Assembly (NCBI RefSeq): GCF_009377185.1
Contig: NZ_VJZC01000040.1
Location: 1-37,281, forward strand
Length of the DNA stretch: 37,281 bases
Source: Streptomyces spongiae
GTDB lineage: Bacteria > Actinomycetota > Actinomycetes > Streptomycetales > Streptomycetaceae
Direction: 5' to 3'
The translations under genes and the position numbers were made by a program. Shown here one piece after another: positions 1 to 7,575 of the stretch; within the stretch, counting starts at the first letter, position 1; every line of letters begins with the position of its first letter. The notes beneath the pieces are model-generated. The model saw nothing but the letters and a program-made list of their open reading frames with translations, was not told the origin of the DNA and searched no databases.

Positions 1-564
1 GACCCGGATCCCGCCCTGGCCGCACTGACCGGAGAGTGGGTGATCGACCCGGCGCACAGCCGGATCGGCTTCTCCGTCCGACACGCCATGGTGACGACGG
101 TGCGCGGGGCTTTCACCGAGTACCAGAGCCGGCTTTTCTTCGACGGCCGCGACCCCGCTCGCTCACAGGCCGAGATCGTCCTGTCCACCGCCAGCGTCGA
201 CACGGGTGTGGACCAACGCGACAGCCACTTGGTCGGCCGCGACTTCCTGGACGCCAGAGCCCATCCACGCATGCGTTTCACCAGCACCGCCGTTCAACTC
301 GTGGGCACCGACGTTTATCGCATGACCGGCGATCTCACCATCAAGGACACCACCCGTCCCGTCGTACTGGACCTCACCTACATAGGGAACGTGACGGACC
401 CCTTCGGTTATCAGCGGGTCGGATTCGACGGCACCACCACCATCAATCGGTCCGATTGGGGTCTGACCTACAACAGCAAACTGGCCGAGGGCGGGGCCAT
501 GGTGAGCGAGACGGTGCGCCTTCAGTTCGATATCGCCGCCATCCGCACCGCCCCCGCCGCCTGA
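1..564 (+). CDS. YceI family protein, 5' end cut by window edge
   Basis: The frame is open from base 1, reading D-P-D-P-A-L-A-A-L-T-G-E-W-V-I-D-P-A-H-S, so the GTG at 40 is an internal valine and the true start lies upstream. The L-T-G-E-W-x-I-D-P-A-H-S-x-I-G-F opening, R-H-A-M-V-T-x-V-R-G, the central T-G-D-L-T-I-K-D-T-T-R-P-V core and the late N-R-S-D-W-G-L segment are the standard marks of the YceI family, a lipocalin-like beta barrel that binds isoprenoid-type lipids. The visible 187 residues make nearly the whole usual length (about 180-190), so only a few residues should be missing. No signal peptide can be judged. The physiological ligand in Streptomyces is not known to me; family assignment is firm, function is not. 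Confidence 0.93.
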   Translation, partial: DPDPALAALTGEWVIDPAHSRIGFSVRHAMVTTVRGAFTEYQSRLFFDGRDPARSQAEIVLSTASVDTGVDQRDSHLVGRDFLDARAHPRMRFTSTAVQLVGTDVYRMTGDLTIKDTTRPVVLDLTYIGNVTDPFGYQRVGFDGTTTINRSDWGLTYNSKLAEGGAMVSETVRLQFDIAAIRTAPAA

Positions 565-594
565 CGGGCCCTTTCCAAGGCGGGGTCGCGGGCC

Positions 595-600
595 TACCGT
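595..600 (+). promoter_or_regulatory. -10 box of probable leaderless promoter
   Basis: TACCGT lies exactly 7 bases before the ATG at 608, and TTTCCA (572-577) lies 17 bases further upstream as a plausible -35. There is no Shine-Dalgarno sequence in front of the ATG. The geometry puts the transcription start at or next to the A of ATG, so a leaderless mRNA is likely. It also argues against the GTG at 599, which lies inside the box. Confidence 0.5.
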
Positions 601-607
601 GCGGTCC

Positions 608-2329
608 ATGGACGATCTTGAGCTGGATCACTGCCCCTGGCTGTTCGCGGAGGAGGCGTCCGCGGAGCAGCGGGCCGCGCAGCGGAAGCGGCAGCGGTCG
701 CTCGGCGGGGACTCCGAGGTCGGCGAGCGGTGCTACGTGGCCGGGTCCGCGGCGGTGTTCCCGGACCGGCTGCGGCTCGGCGACGACTCGTACATCGCCG
801 CGCACGCGTACGTCACCGGGGACGTGACCACGGGCACGGACTGCACGCTGAACCCGTTCACGATCGTCCGGGGCCGGATCGCCCTGGGCGACGGGGTGCG
901 GATCGGTGCGCACACCTCGCTGCTGGGCTTCAACCACTCCATGGCACCCGACCGGCCCGTCTTCCGGCAGCCGCACACCAGCGAGGGCATCACCGTCGGG
1001 GACGACGTGTGGATCGGCTCGCACGTGGTCGTCGTCGACGGAGTGAGCATCGGCGACCACTGTGTGATCGGCGCCGGGGCGGTGGTCACGAAGGACATGC
1101 CGGCGTGGACGGTGGCGGCGGGGAACCCGGCCCGGCCTCTTCGGGACCGACGGCAGGCGGGCGACAGGCGTGAGGCGGGTGCCCGGCCATCGTCCCGCGC
1201 GTCGCGCGGGGCGGCGGGCGCGGGCGACGCCCTGGCGCGCTTCGCCGACACGGCCCGTGCCCAGGCCGCCGGGCTCCTCGCCCGCTGCTGGGACGGTGAA
1301 CGGTACGTCGACCGTCCCGGCGCGACGCCCACCGTACGGGCGCACTGCGACGCCGTGGAGATCGCGGATCTGCTGCTGGGCTCGGCGCCGGCGGAGTTGA
1401 CCGCCGAGGAGCACGTCGCGCGGCTGGCCGGGCTGCAGGACGCGGACACCGGGCTGGTGCCGGAGTTCGGCGAACCGGTGCCGGTGCCGGAGGCCGACGG
1501 CTTCGTCGGCGAGGGGCCCGCGCTCTACCACGTCCTCTCCGTCGGGTACGCGCTCGACCTGCTGGGCGCCTCGTTCCCTCATCCGGTGCGCGGCGTACGG
1601 GAGATGACCGCCCGTCAGCTCGTCGCACGGCTGGAGGGGCTGCCCTGGCGGGACGGGGCGTGGGGCGCCGGGGCGTGGATCGACGCGTGGGCGACGGCGG
1701 CGCACTGGAACCTGCGGCAGCACGCCGAGGGTGACGGTGACGGGATGGAGCCGGGCACGCTGGAGGCGCTGTACGGCTGGCTGCTGACCCGGGCCGACCC
1801 GTGGACGGGGATGTGGGGCAGCCCCTCGTCCGAGGCCGGGCGCCTCCAGGTGGTCAACGGCTACTACCGCCTGACCCGCGGGTCCTTCGCCCAGTTCGGA
1901 ATACCGGTGCCGCACCCGGAGCGGGTCGTGGACGCCGTCCTGGACCATGCCCGCGACCCACGGCACTTCGGGTCGGGCCGGGAGAACGCCTGCAACGTGC
2001 TGGACGTCGCCCATCCGCTGTGGCTGTGCGGCCGGCAACTGGGCGGGCTCGCCGGGGACGGCGGTTACCGTTCGCCCGAGATCCGCGCCTGGGCCGAACA
2101 CCAACTCGCCGCGGCACTCCCCCGCTGGCACGACGGCCGGGGCTTCGGCTTCGGTCCGGGCACCAGCGGTCCGGGGCCCGAGCCGGGCCTCCAGGGCACC
2201 GAGATGTGGTTGGCGATCATCTGGCTCCTCGCCGACCTGCTGGGCCGCTCCGACGCCCTGGGCTACCGACCCCGCGGCGTCCACCGCGCTGAACCGTCCC
2301 ACAGCCTTGAACCCGTCCCACCACTCTGA
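608..2329 (+). CDS. Hexapeptide-repeat acyltransferase fused to an alpha-helical domain
   Basis: 573 residues. Residues about 40-180 are a left-handed beta-helix acyltransferase: repeated V/I-G/A-D-x-x hexads such as I-A-L-G-D-G-V-R-I-G-A-H, V-G-D-D-V-W-I-G-S-H, I-G-D-H-C-V-I-G-A-G-A-V-V-T-K-D-M-P, ending in A-G-N-P-A-R-P-L as in maltose/galactoside O-acetyltransferase relatives. An F-N-H-S loop holds the probable catalytic histidine. After an R/A-rich linker (about 180-210) comes a helical region of some 350 residues rich in W and A (for example G-A-W-G-A-G-A-W-I-D-A-W-A-T-A-A-H-W), which resembles alpha/alpha-toroid folds but which I cannot name. Start chosen at ATG 608 because of the leaderless -10 spacing. 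Likely role: acyl transfer to a sugar or surface polymer, with the helical half perhaps binding it (inference). Its 3' end runs into tandem repeats. Confidence 0.8.
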   Translation: MDDLELDHCPWLFAEEASAEQRAAQRKRQRSLGGDSEVGERCYVAGSAAVFPDRLRLGDDSYIAAHAYVTGDVTTGTDCTLNPFTIVRGRIALGDGVRIGAHTSLLGFNHSMAPDRPVFRQPHTSEGITVGDDVWIGSHVVVVDGVSIGDHCVIGAGAVVTKDMPAWTVAAGNPARPLRDRRQAGDRREAGARPSSRASRGAAGAGDALARFADTARAQAAGLLARCWDGERYVDRPGATPTVRAHCDAVEIADLLLGSAPAELTAEEHVARLAGLQDADTGLVPEFGEPVPVPEADGFVGEGPALYHVLSVGYALDLLGASFPHPVRGVREMTARQLVARLEGLPWRDGAWGAGAWIDAWATAAHWNLRQHAEGDGDGMEPGTLEALYGWLLTRADPWTGMWGSPSSEAGRLQVVNGYYRLTRGSFAQFGIPVPHPERVVDAVLDHARDPRHFGSGRENACNVLDVAHPLWLCGRQLGGLAGDGGYRSPEIRAWAEHQLAAALPRWHDGRGFGFGPGTSGPGPEPGLQGTEMWLAIIWLLADLLGRSDALGYRPRGVHRAEPSHSLEPVPPL

Positions 2330-2363
2330 GCCATCCCACCGCCCGGAGCCGTCCCCACATCCC
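2291..2363. repeat. Degenerate 18/19-bp tandem repeat over a stop codon
   Basis: Four imperfect units of the form G-A-(A/G)-C-C-(G/A)-T-C-C-C-A-C-C plus about five variable bases start at 2291, 2309, 2328 and 2346. The stop codon of the acyltransferase gene (2327-2329) falls inside the array, so its last residues are encoded by repeat DNA. Confidence 0.6.
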
Positions 2364-2411
2364 TGACGCGCCCGCACCACGAAACATCCTTGACGCGCCC
2401 GCACCACGAAA
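2358..2411. repeat. 27-bp tandem duplication
   Basis: Two adjacent copies (2358-2384 and 2385-2411), each beginning CATCC(C/T)TGACGCGCCCG and ending CACGAAA, differ at one base. They follow directly on the degenerate 18-bp array, in the space between the convergent acyltransferase gene and the small membrane protein gene. Confidence 0.85.
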
Positions 2412-2417
2412 ACCGGC

Positions 2418-2454
2418 CCCCGCGCCACCTGAGGGAGAACCTCGTGGTGCGGGG
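2418..2454. terminator. Bidirectional hairpin terminator candidate
   Basis: CCCCGCGCCAC (2418-2428) pairs with GTGGTGCGGGG (2444-2454) with one G-U pair, and an inner GAGG/CCTC stem closes a small loop. It sits between the convergent gene ends at 2329 (+) and 2509 (-). There is no U tract, as is usual in high-GC actinobacteria. Confidence 0.55.
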
Positions 2455-2508
2455 ACCCGTTCCGTTCGCCGGCCTCGGCCGTGTGCGGCCCGGCCGGGAT
2501 CCGGCGAC

Positions 2509-2637
2509 TCAGCCCAGCGCGGCGCCCTCGCGCCGCTCCGGCTCCTCGGTCGTGGGCAGCAACATCTCCTCGTACCGGCCCAGTGCCAGCACAAAGCCGA
2601 GCATCACGAGCGGGGTGATCACAGCGAGTACCGCCAT
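2509..2637 (-). CDS. Small single-pass membrane protein, 42 aa
   Basis: The translation opens M-A-V-L-A-V-I-T-P-L-V-M-L-G-F-V-L-A-L-G-R-Y and then turns hydrophilic (E-E-x-L-L-P-T-T-E-E-P-E-R-R-E), which gives one N-terminal membrane helix of about 19 residues and an acidic cytoplasmic or external tail. A longer in-frame start at 2781 exists, but GGGGAAGGAC lies just upstream of the ATG at 2637, so the short form is preferred. Short proteins of this layout are common and mostly uncharacterised in Streptomyces. It is divergent from the stress-promoter-driven DUF2795 gene. Function unknown. Confidence 0.6.
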   Translation of the reverse strand: MAVLAVITPLVMLGFVLALGRYEEMLLPTTEEPERREGAALG

Positions 2638-2721
2638 GGCGTGTCCTTCCCCAAGAACAGTGAGGTAAGGGATGTGATCCGGGTCTCCCCGTGGCGGCCG
2701 GGTAAACCCGTCGGGGACCCT

Positions 2722-2746
2722 GTGTCGTCGTCCGGTGTACGGGTAC
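2722..2746 (+). promoter_or_regulatory. Sigma-B-type promoter for the DUF2795 gene
   Basis: GTGT (2722-2725), 15 bases, then GGGTAC (2741-2746), fits the GNNT-N14-16-GGGTAY form known for Streptomyces sigma-B. The ATG of the next gene is 33 bases further on with a good ribosome binding site, so the leader would be about 25 bases. Confidence 0.6.
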
Positions 2747-2779
2747 GCGGTCGCCACCCCCGAAGATCTGGAGGGAGTC

Positions 2780-3178
2780 ATGCAGCGAGGCAGCGACCGC
2801 CTGAGCGTCCACCGCGACGACGAGATGAAGCACGAACTTCAGGGTCTGCTCCGCTCCGGCCACCCCACCCGCACGGAGGAGTGGCACGACCCGGAGCCGA
2901 CGGCCGACGACGACCCGGAGGTCGCCGGCGGCCCTGTGACACCGAGCGATTCACCGGCCCGCATCGAGGCGCTGCGCTTCGAGCTGGGCCGCATCCTGGG
3001 CCGTACGTCCTTCCCGGCCCGTCCCCGCGAACTGATCGGCGTCCTGCGTGAGAAGCACGCCCCGGACGTCCTCGTCGAGTCCCTGGAGCGGCTCCCGAGG
3101 AACGCGCGGTACGGCACCGCGCACGAACTCGCGGAAGCGGTCGTACGGGTCGGAGAACGCGGCGGGGAGAGGCGCTGA
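2780..3178 (+). CDS. DUF2795 domain-containing protein
   Basis: 132 residues. The N-terminal part is charged and probably disordered (H-R-D-D-E-M-K-H-E-L-Q-G-L-L-R-S-G-H-P-T-R-T-E-E-W). The C-terminal half, with R-P-R-E-L-I-G-V-L-R-E, A-P-D-V-L-V-E-S-L-E-R-L-P and A-H-E-L-A-E-A-V, matches the small helical DUF2795 domain, which often accompanies stress genes in actinobacteria and has no known biochemical role. Start at ATG 2780, chosen because GGAGGGAG sits at ideal distance; the longer in-frame start at 2735 lies within the promoter. Driven by the sigma-B-type promoter at 2722-2746, so stress induction is expected. Confidence 0.82.
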   Translation: MQRGSDRLSVHRDDEMKHELQGLLRSGHPTRTEEWHDPEPTADDDPEVAGGPVTPSDSPARIEALRFELGRILGRTSFPARPRELIGVLREKHAPDVLVESLERLPRNARYGTAHELAEAVVRVGERGGERR

Positions 3179-3215
3179 GGAGGGCGCGGAACCCGCACAC
3201 GGCCAGGACACAGAC

Positions 3216-3240
3216 GCATAGGCATCCCCCTCAGGGGTAC
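3216..3240 (+). promoter_or_regulatory. Sigma-B-type promoter for the CBS-domain gene
   Basis: GCAT (3216-3219), 15 bases, then GGGTAC (3235-3240). A small CCCC-TCA-GGGG hairpin overlaps the -10. The ATG at 3317 is 77 bases downstream with AGGAAAGGAC as ribosome binding site. Confidence 0.55.
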
Positions 3241-3316
3241 TGCGGGCGTCGTCGTCACGTTGACGCGCGACCTCCGTACCCCGACAGCCCGGGGAAACGT
3301 AGGAAAGGACCACACC

Positions 3317-3757
3317 ATGGCTGATTTCGTCAGGGAGGTCATGACTCCCGGCGTCGTCGCGGTCCGCCCGGACGCCTCGCTCGTGGAGGCCGCACAGCTG
3401 ATGCGGGCGCAGGACGTCGGAGACGTCCTCGTGGCCACCGACCAGCAGGTCATCGGCGTACTGACCGATCGCGACATCACGGTGCGTGCCGTGGCCGACG
3501 GCGCCAACCCGCTCACGGTGAGTGCCCAGGCCGTCTGCACGCCCAACCCGGTCATGATCGGCCCCGACGACGCCGTGTCGGCCGCGGTCGAGCTGATGCG
3601 CGACCACGCGGTACGGCGGCTCCCCGTCGTCGACGGCGGACACGCGGTCGGCATGGTGAGCCTCGGTGACCTCGCGCTCTCGCAGGACCCGACGTCGGCC
3701 CTCGCCGACATCAGTGCCGCCGTGCCGGACAGCTGGCCGGGGCCGACCCCCGCGTGA
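3317..3757 (+). CDS. Tandem CBS-domain protein
   Basis: 146 residues made almost wholly of two CBS motifs: M-T-P-G-V-V-A-V-R-P-D-A-S-L-V-E-A-A with G-V-L-T-D-R-D-I-T-V-R (about 8-60), and C-T-P-N-P-V-M-I-G-P-D-D with R-R-L-P-V-V-D-G and G-M-V-S-L-G-D-L-A (about 72-125). Such stand-alone Bateman modules bind adenosine nucleotides and sense energy state; the partner here is unknown. Start at ATG 3317 from the AGGAAAGGAC site; the longer track start at 3260 lacks one. Monocistronic by context: a sigma-B-type promoter upstream and a strong hairpin directly after the gene. The class is commonly stress- or dormancy-induced in actinobacteria. Confidence 0.93.
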   Translation: MADFVREVMTPGVVAVRPDASLVEAAQLMRAQDVGDVLVATDQQVIGVLTDRDITVRAVADGANPLTVSAQAVCTPNPVMIGPDDAVSAAVELMRDHAVRRLPVVDGGHAVGMVSLGDLALSQDPTSALADISAAVPDSWPGPTPA

Positions 3758-3805
3758 GCGGGACTCGACGGACATGAACCGGCCTCGGCCTCCCGCGAGG
3801 GCGAC

Positions 3806-3841
3806 GCAGGGCACCCGACCGGCACCGGTCGGGTGCCCTGC
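3806..3841 (+). terminator. Perfect 17-bp stem hairpin terminator
   Basis: Arms 3806-3822 and 3825-3841 (GCAGGGCACCCGACCGG and its exact complement) are separated by only CA. It begins 49 bases after the CBS gene stop and precedes the PfpI-catalase operon, so it isolates the two units. In RNA a few central pairs must open to form a loop. The rest of 3758-3969 shows no clear gene. Confidence 0.8.
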
Positions 3842-3969
3842 GGGCGGCGTGAGAGGCCCGGAGCAACACATCCACGGCTTCCTGGAGTCGCTGCCCTTCG
3901 CGGCGCCCGCCTCGCCCATGTGCCTGCACTCCGGCGAACTGCCCTGACACGAAAGGACGTTGAGACACC

Positions 3970-4515
3970 ATGCGTATCGCATTCCTGACCGCACCCCAGG
4001 GCGTCGAGCAGATCGAGCTCACCGATCCGTGGCAGGCCGCGAAGGACGCCGGCCACGAGCCCGTACTGGTGTCGACGAAGCCCGGCCGGATCCAGGCCTT
4101 CGACCACCTCGACAAGGCGGACACGTTCCCCGTGGACGAGGTCGTGGGCGAGACCTCCGCGGACTCCTTCGGCGGGCTGATCCTGCCGGGCGGCGTGGCC
4201 AACCCGGACTTCCTCCGTATGGACGAGAAGGCCGTGAGGTTCGTCCGGGACTTCTTCGATCAGGGCCGCCCGGTCGCCGCGATCTGCCACGCGCCGTGGA
4301 CGCTGGTCGAGGCGGACGTCGTGCGCGGGCGGGTGCTGACCTCGTGGCCGAGCCTGCGCACCGATATCCGCAACGCCGGCGGTGAGTGGGTGGACGAGCA
4401 GGTGCAGGTCTGTGATCACGGCACCGGCAAGCTGGTCACCAGTCGCAAACCGGGCGACCTGAAGGCGTTCCGCGACGCGTTCCTCCAGGTGTTCTCCGAG
4501 GAGGCCGCGCGATGA
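3970..4515 (+). CDS. PfpI/DJ-1 family protein (type 1 glutamine amidotransferase-like)
   Basis: 181 residues covering the complete class I glutamine amidotransferase-like fold. Visible marks are G-V-E-Q-I-E-L (acidic residue near 13), G-G-L-I-L-P-G-G (about 68-75) and the nucleophile elbow A-I-C-H-A-P-W with Cys106. This is the PfpI/YhbO/DJ-1 branch, reported as proteases, chaperones or glyoxal/methylglyoxal-repair enzymes; which activity applies cannot be read from sequence. A GAAAGGACG site precedes the ATG. Its stop overlaps the catalase start by four bases (ATGA, 4512-4515), so the two are translationally coupled and probably act together against oxidative or carbonyl stress. Confidence 0.92.
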   Translation: MRIAFLTAPQGVEQIELTDPWQAAKDAGHEPVLVSTKPGRIQAFDHLDKADTFPVDEVVGETSADSFGGLILPGGVANPDFLRMDEKAVRFVRDFFDQGRPVAAICHAPWTLVEADVVRGRVLTSWPSLRTDIRNAGGEWVDEQVQVCDHGTGKLVTSRKPGDLKAFRDAFLQVFSEEAAR

Positions 4516-6617
4516 CGTCTCCCGCCGACCGGAAGCAGCAGCAGCGCGAGGCCTTCCACGCGGACGACCCCACCGACGGGCCGCTGACCACCGACCAGGG
4601 CGTCGAGGTCGACCACACCGACGACTCGCTGGCCGTCGGCGAACGCGGTCCGACGCTGATGGAGGACTTCCACTTCCGGGAGAAGCTCACCCACTTCGAC
4701 CACGAGCGGATTCCCGAGCGGGTGGTGCACGCGCGGGGCGCGGGCGCGTACGGCTTCTTCGAACCGTACGAGTCCTGCGCGGAGTTCACGCGTGCCGCCT
4801 TCCTCCAGGACCCGTCGGTGCGGACGCCCGTGTTCGTGCGGTTCTCGACGGTGCAGGGCCCGCGCGGCTCGGCGGACACCGTGCGGGACGTGCGCGGTTT
4901 CGCCACCAAGTTCTATACGTCGGAGGGCAACTACGACCTCGTGGGGAACAACTTCCCCGTCTTCTTCATCCAGGACGGCATCAAGTTCCCCGACTTCGTG
5001 CACGCGGTGAAGCCCGAACCGCACAACGACATCCCGACCGGCGCGTCCGCGCACGACTCCCTGTGGGACTTCGTGTCGCTCCAGCCGGAGACCCTGCACG
5101 CGATCATGTGGCTGATGTCGGACCGGGGGATCCCGCGCAGCTACCGCATGATGCAGGGCTTCGGCGTGCACACCTTCCGGTTCGTGAACGCGGACGGGAA
5201 GGGCACGTTCGTGAAGTTCCACTGGAAGCCGAAGCTGGGCGTGCACTCGCTGGTCTGGGACGAGGCCCAGGAGTGCCAGGGCCGGGATCCGGACTTCAAC
5301 CGGCGGGACCTGTGGGACGCGATCGAGGCGGGCGAGTTCCCGGAGTGGGAGCTGGGCGTCCAACTGGTGCCGGAGGAGGACGAGTTCGCGTTCGACTTCG
5401 ATCTGCTCGACGCCACGAAGATCATTCCGGAGGAGCAGGTGCCGGTGCGGCCGATCGGCCGGATGGTGCTGGACCGCAATCCGGAGAACTACTTCGCCGA
5501 GACGGAGCAGGTCGCCTTCCACACGGCCAATGTCGTCCCGGGCATCGACTTCACCAACGACCCGCTGCTCCAGGCCCGCAACTTCTCCTACCTGGACACA
5601 CAGCTGACCCGGCTCGGCGGCCCCAACTTCGCCCAGCTGCCGGTGAACCGCCCGATCGCGCCCGTACGCACCAACCAGCGCGACGGCCAGCACCAGAGCG
5701 CGATCCACTCGGGCACGAACCACTTCCCGAACTCCCTCGGCTGCGGCTGCCCCGCCCACGCGGGCACGGACGGGAGTGCCTACGCGCACTACGCGGAACG
5801 CGTGGACGGCGCCAAGATCCGGCGGCGCAGCGAGAGCTTCAAGGACCACCACAGCCAGGCCGCGATGTTCTGGAACAGCATGGCCGACTGGGAGAAGCAG
5901 CACATCGTGGAAGCCTTCCGCTTCGAGCTCGGCAAGGTCGACGCGCGCACGGTCCGGGTCCGCACGGTGGAGGAGCTCGGCAAGGTGGACCCGGAGCTGG
6001 CCTCGCAGGTGGCGCGGGGCATCGGGGTGCCGGAGCCGGCGCGGAACGAGTCGATCGCGCACAAGCTGGTCTCCCCCGCCCTGAGCCTGGAGTCGCTGCG
6101 CGGCGGCGGCTCGATCCGCACCCGGCAGATCGCGGTGCTCGTGACCGACGGTGTCGACGCCGAGCAGGTCACCACCACGCGCGACGCGCTGGCGGCCGAG
6201 GGCGCGATCGTGGAGGCGATCGCCACCCAGGACGGCACGGTGCGCGGCTCGGACGGCGAGAACTACGCCGTGGACCGGGCGCTGCCGACCGTGGCGTCCG
6301 TGCTGTACGACGCGGTGCTGCTGCCCGGCGGGCCCACGGGCACTCCCGCCCATGCGGGCGACCCCGACACGATGCGCTTCGTACGGAGCGCCTACCGGCA
6401 CGGCAAGCCGGTCGGGGCTCTCGGCTCGGGCGTCGGCCTGGTGTCGGCCCTGGAGCCGGACGGCCTGCGCGTGTCCGCCGAGTTCCACCACGTGGTCACC
6501 GACCGGGGCGTGGTGACGGACACCGCACCGGGCACACCGAGCGAGGAGTTCCTCCGGTCGTTCGTGACGGCGATCGGGGAACACAGGCACTGGGACAGGC
6601 CACAGGTGCGCAGCTGA
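4512..6617 (+). CDS. katE: Large-subunit (clade II, HPII-type) monofunctional catalase
   Basis: 701 residues, the length of clade II catalases, which break hydrogen peroxide down to water and oxygen. The active-site histidine lies in [13 protein letters not shown] (His73), the distal asparagine in [11 protein letters not shown] (about 145-155), and the proximal haem tyrosine in R-N-F-S-Y-L-D-T-Q (Tyr360). The last 150 or so residues (from [14 protein letters not shown]) form the flavodoxin/amidotransferase-like domain typical of the class; at the expected nucleophile position (G-A-L-G-S-G-V-G) there is no cysteine, so it is structural. Coupled to the upstream PfpI gene. The symbol follows the family name; Streptomyces species use several names. 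Confidence 0.95.
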   Translation: MTSPADRKQQQREAFHADDPTDGPLTTDQGVEVDHTDDSLAVGERGPTLMEDFHFREKLTHFDHERIPERVVHARGAGAYGFFEPYESCAEFTRAAFLQDPSVRTPVFVRFSTVQGPRGSADTVRDVRGFATKFYTSEGNYDLVGNNFPVFFIQDGIKFPDFVHAVKPEPHNDIPTGASAHDSLWDFVSLQPETLHAIMWLMSDRGIPRSYRMMQGFGVHTFRFVNADGKGTFVKFHWKPKLGVHSLVWDEAQECQGRDPDFNRRDLWDAIEAGEFPEWELGVQLVPEEDEFAFDFDLLDATKIIPEEQVPVRPIGRMVLDRNPENYFAETEQVAFHTANVVPGIDFTNDPLLQARNFSYLDTQLTRLGGPNFAQLPVNRPIAPVRTNQRDGQHQSAIHSGTNHFPNSLGCGCPAHAGTDGSAYAHYAERVDGAKIRRRSESFKDHHSQAAMFWNSMADWEKQHIVEAFRFELGKVDARTVRVRTVEELGKVDPELASQVARGIGVPEPARNESIAHKLVSPALSLESLRGGGSIRTRQIAVLVTDGVDAEQVTTTRDALAAEGAIVEAIATQDGTVRGSDGENYAVDRALPTVASVLYDAVLLPGGPTGTPAHAGDPDTMRFVRSAYRHGKPVGALGSGVGLVSALEPDGLRVSAEFHHVVTDRGVVTDTAPGTPSEEFLRSFVTAIGEHRHWDRPQVRS

Positions 6618-6633
6618 GGTCAGAAGGCGCTCC

Positions 6634-6688
6634 GCGCCCCGAGGGGGGCGCGGGGAACTGCGCGACAAGCCACAACGAACCCGCAGCC
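6634..6688 (+). repeat. Dispersed intergenic element, copy 1
   Basis: GCGCCCC (6634-6640), loop GAGG, GGGGCGC (6645-6651), then GGGGAACTGCGCGACAAGCC and a tail ending CCCGCAGCC. It lies between the convergent ends of the catalase gene and the TIGR03086-family gene and may act as their shared terminator. Copies 2 and 3 are at 11985 and 16138. The similarity with copy 2 continues beyond the core as AACAGCAA-N-CCC. Confidence 0.85.
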
Positions 6689-6714
6689 CCGCACTCAACA
6701 GCAAGCCCCGAGCT

Positions 6715-7302
6715 CTAGGGCCGCCGTCCAAGAAGACACAGCAACTTCGTCTGCACATCAGCCCCGGCAGGCGGCTCCACCGGTTCGGAGAACATCCCGC
6801 TCTTCGCCAACTCCGCCGCATACGGCGTGACTTCACGCACAGTGAACTGCAGCAGACTGTCCGGCAGCCGCTCCTCCGCCCCGATGGCACGCGACAGATC
6901 CCAGCTGTGCACGACGAGATCGGCGACCATCTGCCCGCAGTAGTTCGCGACCGGCGTGTCGCCGTACGAGAGATGCACCGTACGGTGCATTGCACCCGGC
7001 GCGGTGAACGCGTCATGCGCGGCGCGGGCCGCCGTGTCCCAGGAGGCCGCCGGGTCGGAGCCGAGCATGTCGCCGTCGAAGGTGTCGCCGACCTCCTCGA
7101 TCATGCACCCGTCGCGGACCAGCGGCGGTACCCACAGCTGCTCGGAGACGAGGTGGTTGACGAGGTCGCGCACCGTCCACTCGGTGCAGGGCGTGCCCGC
7201 CTCCCACTGGTCGTCACGGACGGCGTGGACGCGGACGTCGAAGAGGCCGAGGGCCTCCTCCAGCCGGGTGAGCAGCGGGTTCACGTCCGCCCTGCGCGTC
7301 AT
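6715..7302 (-). CDS. TIGR03086-family (DinB/mycothiol-dependent maleylpyruvate isomerase-like) protein
   Basis: 195 residues. W-E-A-G-T-P-C-T-E-W-T-V-R-D-L-V-N-H-L-V with its metal-type histidine, then the later V-A-D-L-V-V-H-S-W-D-L-S-R-A-I-G segment carrying the second histidine, are the hallmarks of the actinobacterial TIGR03086 branch of the DinB four-helix-bundle metalloenzymes, relatives of mycothiol-dependent isomerases and transferases. Start chosen at ATG 7302, which overlaps the stop of the upstream DUF6158 gene as ATGA (7299-7302); the longer form at 7323 would overlap it more. A thiol-dependent detoxification role is plausible but unproven. It ends just before intergenic element copy 1. 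Confidence 0.85.
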   Translation of the reverse strand: MTRRADVNPLLTRLEEALGLFDVRVHAVRDDQWEAGTPCTEWTVRDLVNHLVSEQLWVPPLVRDGCMIEEVGDTFDGDMLGSDPAASWDTAARAAHDAFTAPGAMHRTVHLSYGDTPVANYCGQMVADLVVHSWDLSRAIGAEERLPDSLLQFTVREVTPYAAELAKSGMFSEPVEPPAGADVQTKLLCLLGRRP

Positions 7303-7532
7303 GACTCCGCGAGTCCCCGGCACCGCGCACCCTCGCGCGTACGCCCGGCTGCCACCGGACGGCGGGGGTTACGGCGCAGGTACTCGCCCTCCAGCTGCGC
7401 CATGCGCACGTTGTGGGCGCGCAGCGCGTCGTTCGATCCGTACAGCAGCGTGTCATGGCGTGTGCGGTGGATCGTCTCCAGCTCTTTCATCAGCTGTTGG
7501 TCGTCCAGCCGGCCCGGGTCGACTCCGTTCAT
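7299..7532 (-). CDS. DUF6158 family protein
   Basis: 77 residues. M-N-G-V-D-P-G-R-L-D-D-Q-Q-L-M-K-E-L-E-T-I-H-R-T-R-H then A-L-R-A-H-N-x-R-M-A-Q-L-E-G-E-Y-L-R-R is the conserved helical core of a short actinobacterial family that I recall as DUF6158; function unknown. The ATG at 7532 is preferred to the longer track start at 7586, because the latter would begin beyond the divergent promoter. No strong Shine-Dalgarno is seen. It is the first gene of a two-gene coupled unit with the TIGR03086-family protein and is divergent from the eRF1-like gene, with a shared GGGTACCC palindrome between them. Confidence 0.8.
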   Translation of the reverse strand: MNGVDPGRLDDQQLMKELETIHRTRHDTLLYGSNDALRAHNVRMAQLEGEYLRRNPRRPVAAGRTREGARCRGLAES

Positions 7533-7550
7533 GGTGGTACCCCACTCGTC

Positions 7551-7575
7551 GTGTCCATCGGTGCCGTCCGGGTAC
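7551..7575 (+). promoter_or_regulatory. Sigma-B-type promoter for the eRF1-like gene
   Basis: GTGT (7551-7554), 15 bases, GGGTAC (7570-7575). The coding start is 43 bases downstream. The -10 overlaps the mirror-image -10 of the divergent promoter. Confidence 0.6.

Noticed and set aside
599..607. GTG at 599 as start of the acyltransferase
   Set aside because: It lies within the TACCGT -10 box, and the ATG at 608 fits the leaderless spacing.
2291..2411. CRISPR-like array
   Set aside because: Units are adjacent without unique spacers and are degenerate; it is a plain tandem repeat.
443..2887. Long open frame of 814 residues on the minus strand, and other long frames opposite real genes
   Set aside because: High-GC coding DNA keeps complementary frames open. 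These frames have Arg/Pro/Gly-rich translations without domains and overlap well-supported genes.
3774..3947. Short plus-strand frame (M-N-R-P-R-P-P-A-R...) between the CBS and PfpI genes
   Set aside because: No ribosome binding site, runs through the terminator hairpin, no recognisable family.
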